64,000 nucleotides of DNA from Bradyrhizobium oligotrophicum S58 (GTDB lineage: Bacteria; Pseudomonadota; Alphaproteobacteria; Rhizobiales; Xanthobacteraceae). A program made the position numbers and the translations under genes. Below the pieces are notes generated by a model. The model was not told where the DNA came from, did not search any database, and saw only the letters and a program-made list of their open reading frames with translations. Location of the stretch: assembly GCF_000344805.1 (NCBI RefSeq), contig NC_020453.1, positions 3,691,001 through 3,755,000 on the forward strand. Direction: 5' to 3'. Below, piece by piece: positions 62,105-64,000 of this stretch; the first letter of the stretch is position 1, and the number at the start of each line of letters is the position of its first letter.

Positions 62105-63834
62105 GCGGCGCTCCTTTTGGCGGCACGTTCGGCGAGATGCCGGCCGGCAATGTAGCCGAAGGTCAGCGCTGGTCCGAGCGTAATGCCGGCGCCGGGATAG
62201 TTGCCGCCCATGATGCTCGCCATGTCGTTGCCGGCGGCATAGAGCCCCTCGATGGGCTGGCCCTGGGCATCGAGCGCGCGGGCGTGCTCGTCGGTGCGGA
62301 CGCCGGCATAGGTGCCGAGATCGCCGATCACCATCTTGATCGCATAGAACGGCCCATCCTTGATCGGCGCAACGCACGGGTTCGGCCCGTGCAGCGCATC
62401 GCCTTGGTAGCGGTTGTAGGCGCGCGAGCCCTTGCCGAAGGTCGGATCCTGGCCCAGCGCAGCATCGGCGTTGAACGCGGCCACCGTTGCTTCCAGCGAC
62501 ATCGCATCAATCCCGGTCACGCGCGCGAGCTCGGCGAGCGTCGTGCCGCGCTTCAGATACCCGGTGCTGAGATGGTGGCCGAGCGGCATCGGGAAGGGCG
62601 GCACGCAGCCGAGGCCGTAGCGACGCAACGAGCGATGATCGGCGACCAGCCAGGCCGCGATCTCGCGGCCGGGCTTGGCCGCCTTGACCATCGCCTGCAC
62701 GAAGTCGTGGTAGGAATTGCCTTCATTGGCGAAGCGCACGCCGTCGGCGGTCACCGCGATCACGCCCGGCTTGGCGCGGTCGATGAAGTGCGGCATCACG
62801 CCCTTGCTGCCGTCCTTGCGCGTGGTGACGGAGACCGGCACCCAGGCCGCCGCATGCGGCAAGCCATCCTCGACGCGGCCTCCAACGGCTTCCGCCAGCC
62901 GCAGGCCGTCGCCGGTGTTGCCGACGGGACCGGGCGACATATGCTCCTGGCCGGTCGGCGCATGCGGAAACATCGCCTTGCGCCGTTCAACGTCGTGCGG
63001 GAAGCCGCCGCACGCCAGCACCACGCCGAGCCTGGCATTCACTCTGATGCGACGCCCCTGGCGCGTCACCACGGCGCCGCGCACCGCGTCGTCATCACGG
63101 ATCAGCTCCGCCACGGGCGACGACAGCCACAAGGGAATGCCGAGATCGAACGCCGACTTCGCAAGCCGTCCCGCCAGCGCATTCCCATTGGTGAGCGTCA
63201 TGCCGCGGCCGTGGCGCAGCACGTCCAGCGCATGTTTCGACAGCCGCTTGGCGACGTAGAACGCCGAGGTCAGCGACTTGGTCGCGCGCATGAAATGGAT
63301 GATCTCCTTGCCGGAGCCGAGCATCATGCCGAACACGGTGAGCTCGGGCAGGGGCTGCCCGAGATCCTTGATGTGATCACCAAGCTCGCGGCCGTCGAAC
63401 GGCCGCGTCGCCATCGAGCGCCCGCCCTGCGTGCCGCCCGGCGCTTCCGCGTGATAGTCCGGGAAGGTCAGCGGCATGTCGAACTTCAGCGCGGTCTTGC
63501 CGGTGAAGAAGTCGACCGCCTCCGGGCCCTTGGTCAGGAAGGCGTCGACGCGCGCTGCATCGAACGAGTTGCCGGCCTCGTGGCGCAGATAGGTGCGCGC
63601 CAGCTCGGGGGGCTCGTCGATGCCCCAGGCCTTCGCAAGCGACGTGCCGGGAATCCACAGCCAGCCGCCGGAGCGCGCGGTGGTGCCGCCGAAGCGCGGC
63701 TCCTTCTCGGTGACGACGACCTTCAGCCCGGCATGGGCGGCGGTGACCGCGGCCGACAGCCCGGCCGCGCCGGAGCCGACCACCAGCACGTCGCACTCGA
63801 CTGTATCGCCGTCCTGAGGCTCAGCTGCGCTCAT
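62101..63834 (-). CDS. FAD-dependent dehydrogenase (KstD/fumarate reductase flavoprotein-like)
   Basis: 577-residue flavoprotein with VLVVGSGAAGLSAAVTAAHAGLKVVVTEK (FAD-binding Rossmann) then FGGTTARSGGWLWIPG, a motif typical of 3-ketosteroid dehydrogenase-like proteins. The C-terminal FAD part reads IEGLYAAGNDMASIMGGNYPGAGITLGPALTFGYIAGRHLA, also as in that group. Start at ATG 63834. It is diverged from the FAD dehydrogenase at 58171. It forms a cluster with the SDR, IclR regulator and a solute-binding protein, consistent with uptake and oxidation of a ring compound. Confidence 0.88.
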   Translation of the reverse strand: MSAAEPQDGDTVECDVLVVGSGAAGLSAAVTAAHAGLKVVVTEKEPRFGGTTARSGGWLWIPGTSLAKAWGIDEPPELARTYLRHEAGNSFDAARVDAFLTKGPEAVDFFTGKTALKFDMPLTFPDYHAEAPGGTQGGRSMATRPFDGRELGDHIKDLGQPLPELTVFGMMLGSGKEIIHFMRATKSLTSAFYVAKRLSKHALDVLRHGRGMTLTNGNALAGRLAKSAFDLGIPLWLSSPVAELIRDDDAVRGAVVTRQGRRIRVNARLGVVLACGGFPHDVERRKAMFPHAPTGQEHMSPGPVGNTGDGLRLAEAVGGRVEDGLPHAAAWVPVSVTTRKDGSKGVMPHFIDRAKPGVIAVTADGVRFANEGNSYHDFVQAMVKAAKPGREIAAWLVADHRSLRRYGLGCVPPFPMPLGHHLSTGYLKRGTTLAELARVTGIDAMSLEATVAAFNADAALGQDPTFGKGSRAYNRYQGDALHGPNPCVAPIKDGPFYAIKMVIGDLGTYAGVRTDEHARALDAQGQPIEGLYAAGNDMASIMGGNYPGAGITLGPALTFGYIAGRHLAERAAKRSAA

Positions 63835-63844
63835 GCGCGTGCTC

Positions 63845-64000
63845 CTACTTCTTGAACAGCGGGCACTTGGATTCCGAGACCGGGCGGAACGCATCCTCAC
63901 CCTTCACGGTCTTGACGATCTCCAGATAGTCCCACGGCTCCTTGGATTCCGACGGCTTCTTGACGCGGGCGAGATACATGTCGCGGATGACGCGGCCGTC
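63845..64000 (-). CDS. ABC transporter substrate-binding protein, branched-chain amino acid type (C-terminal fragment)
   Basis: Only the last 51 residues are inside the window: DGRVIRDMYLARVKKPSESKEPWD... ending SESKCPLFKK. This is the typical C-terminus of Leu/Ile/Val-type periplasmic binding proteins in Bradyrhizobium. The gene continues beyond 64000. It is transcribed in the same direction as the FAD dehydrogenase 11 nt downstream, so it probably heads that operon; the cargo is probably an aromatic or carboxylic compound rather than an amino acid. Confidence 0.8.
   Translation of the reverse strand, partial: DGRVIRDMYLARVKKPSESKEPWDYLEIVKTVKGEDAFRPVSESKCPLFKK

Overview
The window is high-GC, densely coded bacterial chromosome from an alphaproteobacterium, very probably Bradyrhizobium or a close relative (Nitrobacteraceae). 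The evidence is the three Porin_2-type porins that share the mature N-terminus ADLPIKAKA, the gene orders pyrB-pyrC'-plsY-dprA-topA, rpoZ-rsh-pdxJ-acpS-lepB-rnc-era-recO and gatC-gatA-gatB, a catalytically degenerate PyrC partner, and a rhizobial-style palindromic intergenic element. No transposase, integrase, phage gene or CRISPR array was seen.

Layout. 0-11 kb: a minus-strand housekeeping run (pyrB, pyrC', plsY, a patatin-like lipase, dprA, topA). A small redox/electrophile-type module (HxlR regulator, SDR, azoreductase AzoR, second HxlR regulator) sits between dprA and topA. 11-21.7 kb: metabolic and membrane genes (D-Ala-D-Ala dipeptidase, AidB, CPBP protease, AEC transporter, RuvX, ABC-F ATPase, cyclase-family hydrolase, LysR, two nitronate monooxygenases). 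21.8-26.5 kb: the GatCAB amidotransferase operon. Here a lower-GC open frame with a HEPN-type RNxxxH motif is inserted before gatB and fused to it in frame. 26.5-29.0 kb: a gene-poor stretch with a Lys-rich 34-residue peptide, a Sel1 protein, a zinc-ribbon membrane protein and tRNA-Ser(GCT). 29.7-38.1 kb: three paralogous porins with an alpha/beta-hydrolase and a MarR regulator between them. 38.2-43.4 kb: lytic transglycosylase (ending in a heptanucleotide tandem repeat), dapA, mscL, smpB and a peroxiredoxin. 43.4-55.3 kb: palindromic element, uracil-DNA glycosylase, NYN protein, rpoZ, the stringent-response synthetase/hydrolase rsh, pdxJ, acpS, lepB, rnc (with a long charged N-terminal extension), era, recO, a glutathionyl-hydroquinone reductase-like protein and an ACT-domain protein. 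55.3-64 kb: an accessory catabolic-looking region with LysR and IclR regulators, a ThDP enzyme, two FAD dehydrogenases, a GST, an SDR and the end of a branched-chain-amino-acid-type solute-binding protein.

How the parts fit: most of the window is core machinery (translation fidelity, pyrimidine and lysine synthesis, envelope, DNA uptake and repair, stringent response). The accessory content lies in small insertions between core genes and in the last 9 kb. The most unusual feature is the HEPN-like/GatB fusion. Next are the palindromic operator next to the HxlR/SDR pair, the porin family with duplicated leaders, and a possible small-RNA locus downstream of gatB.
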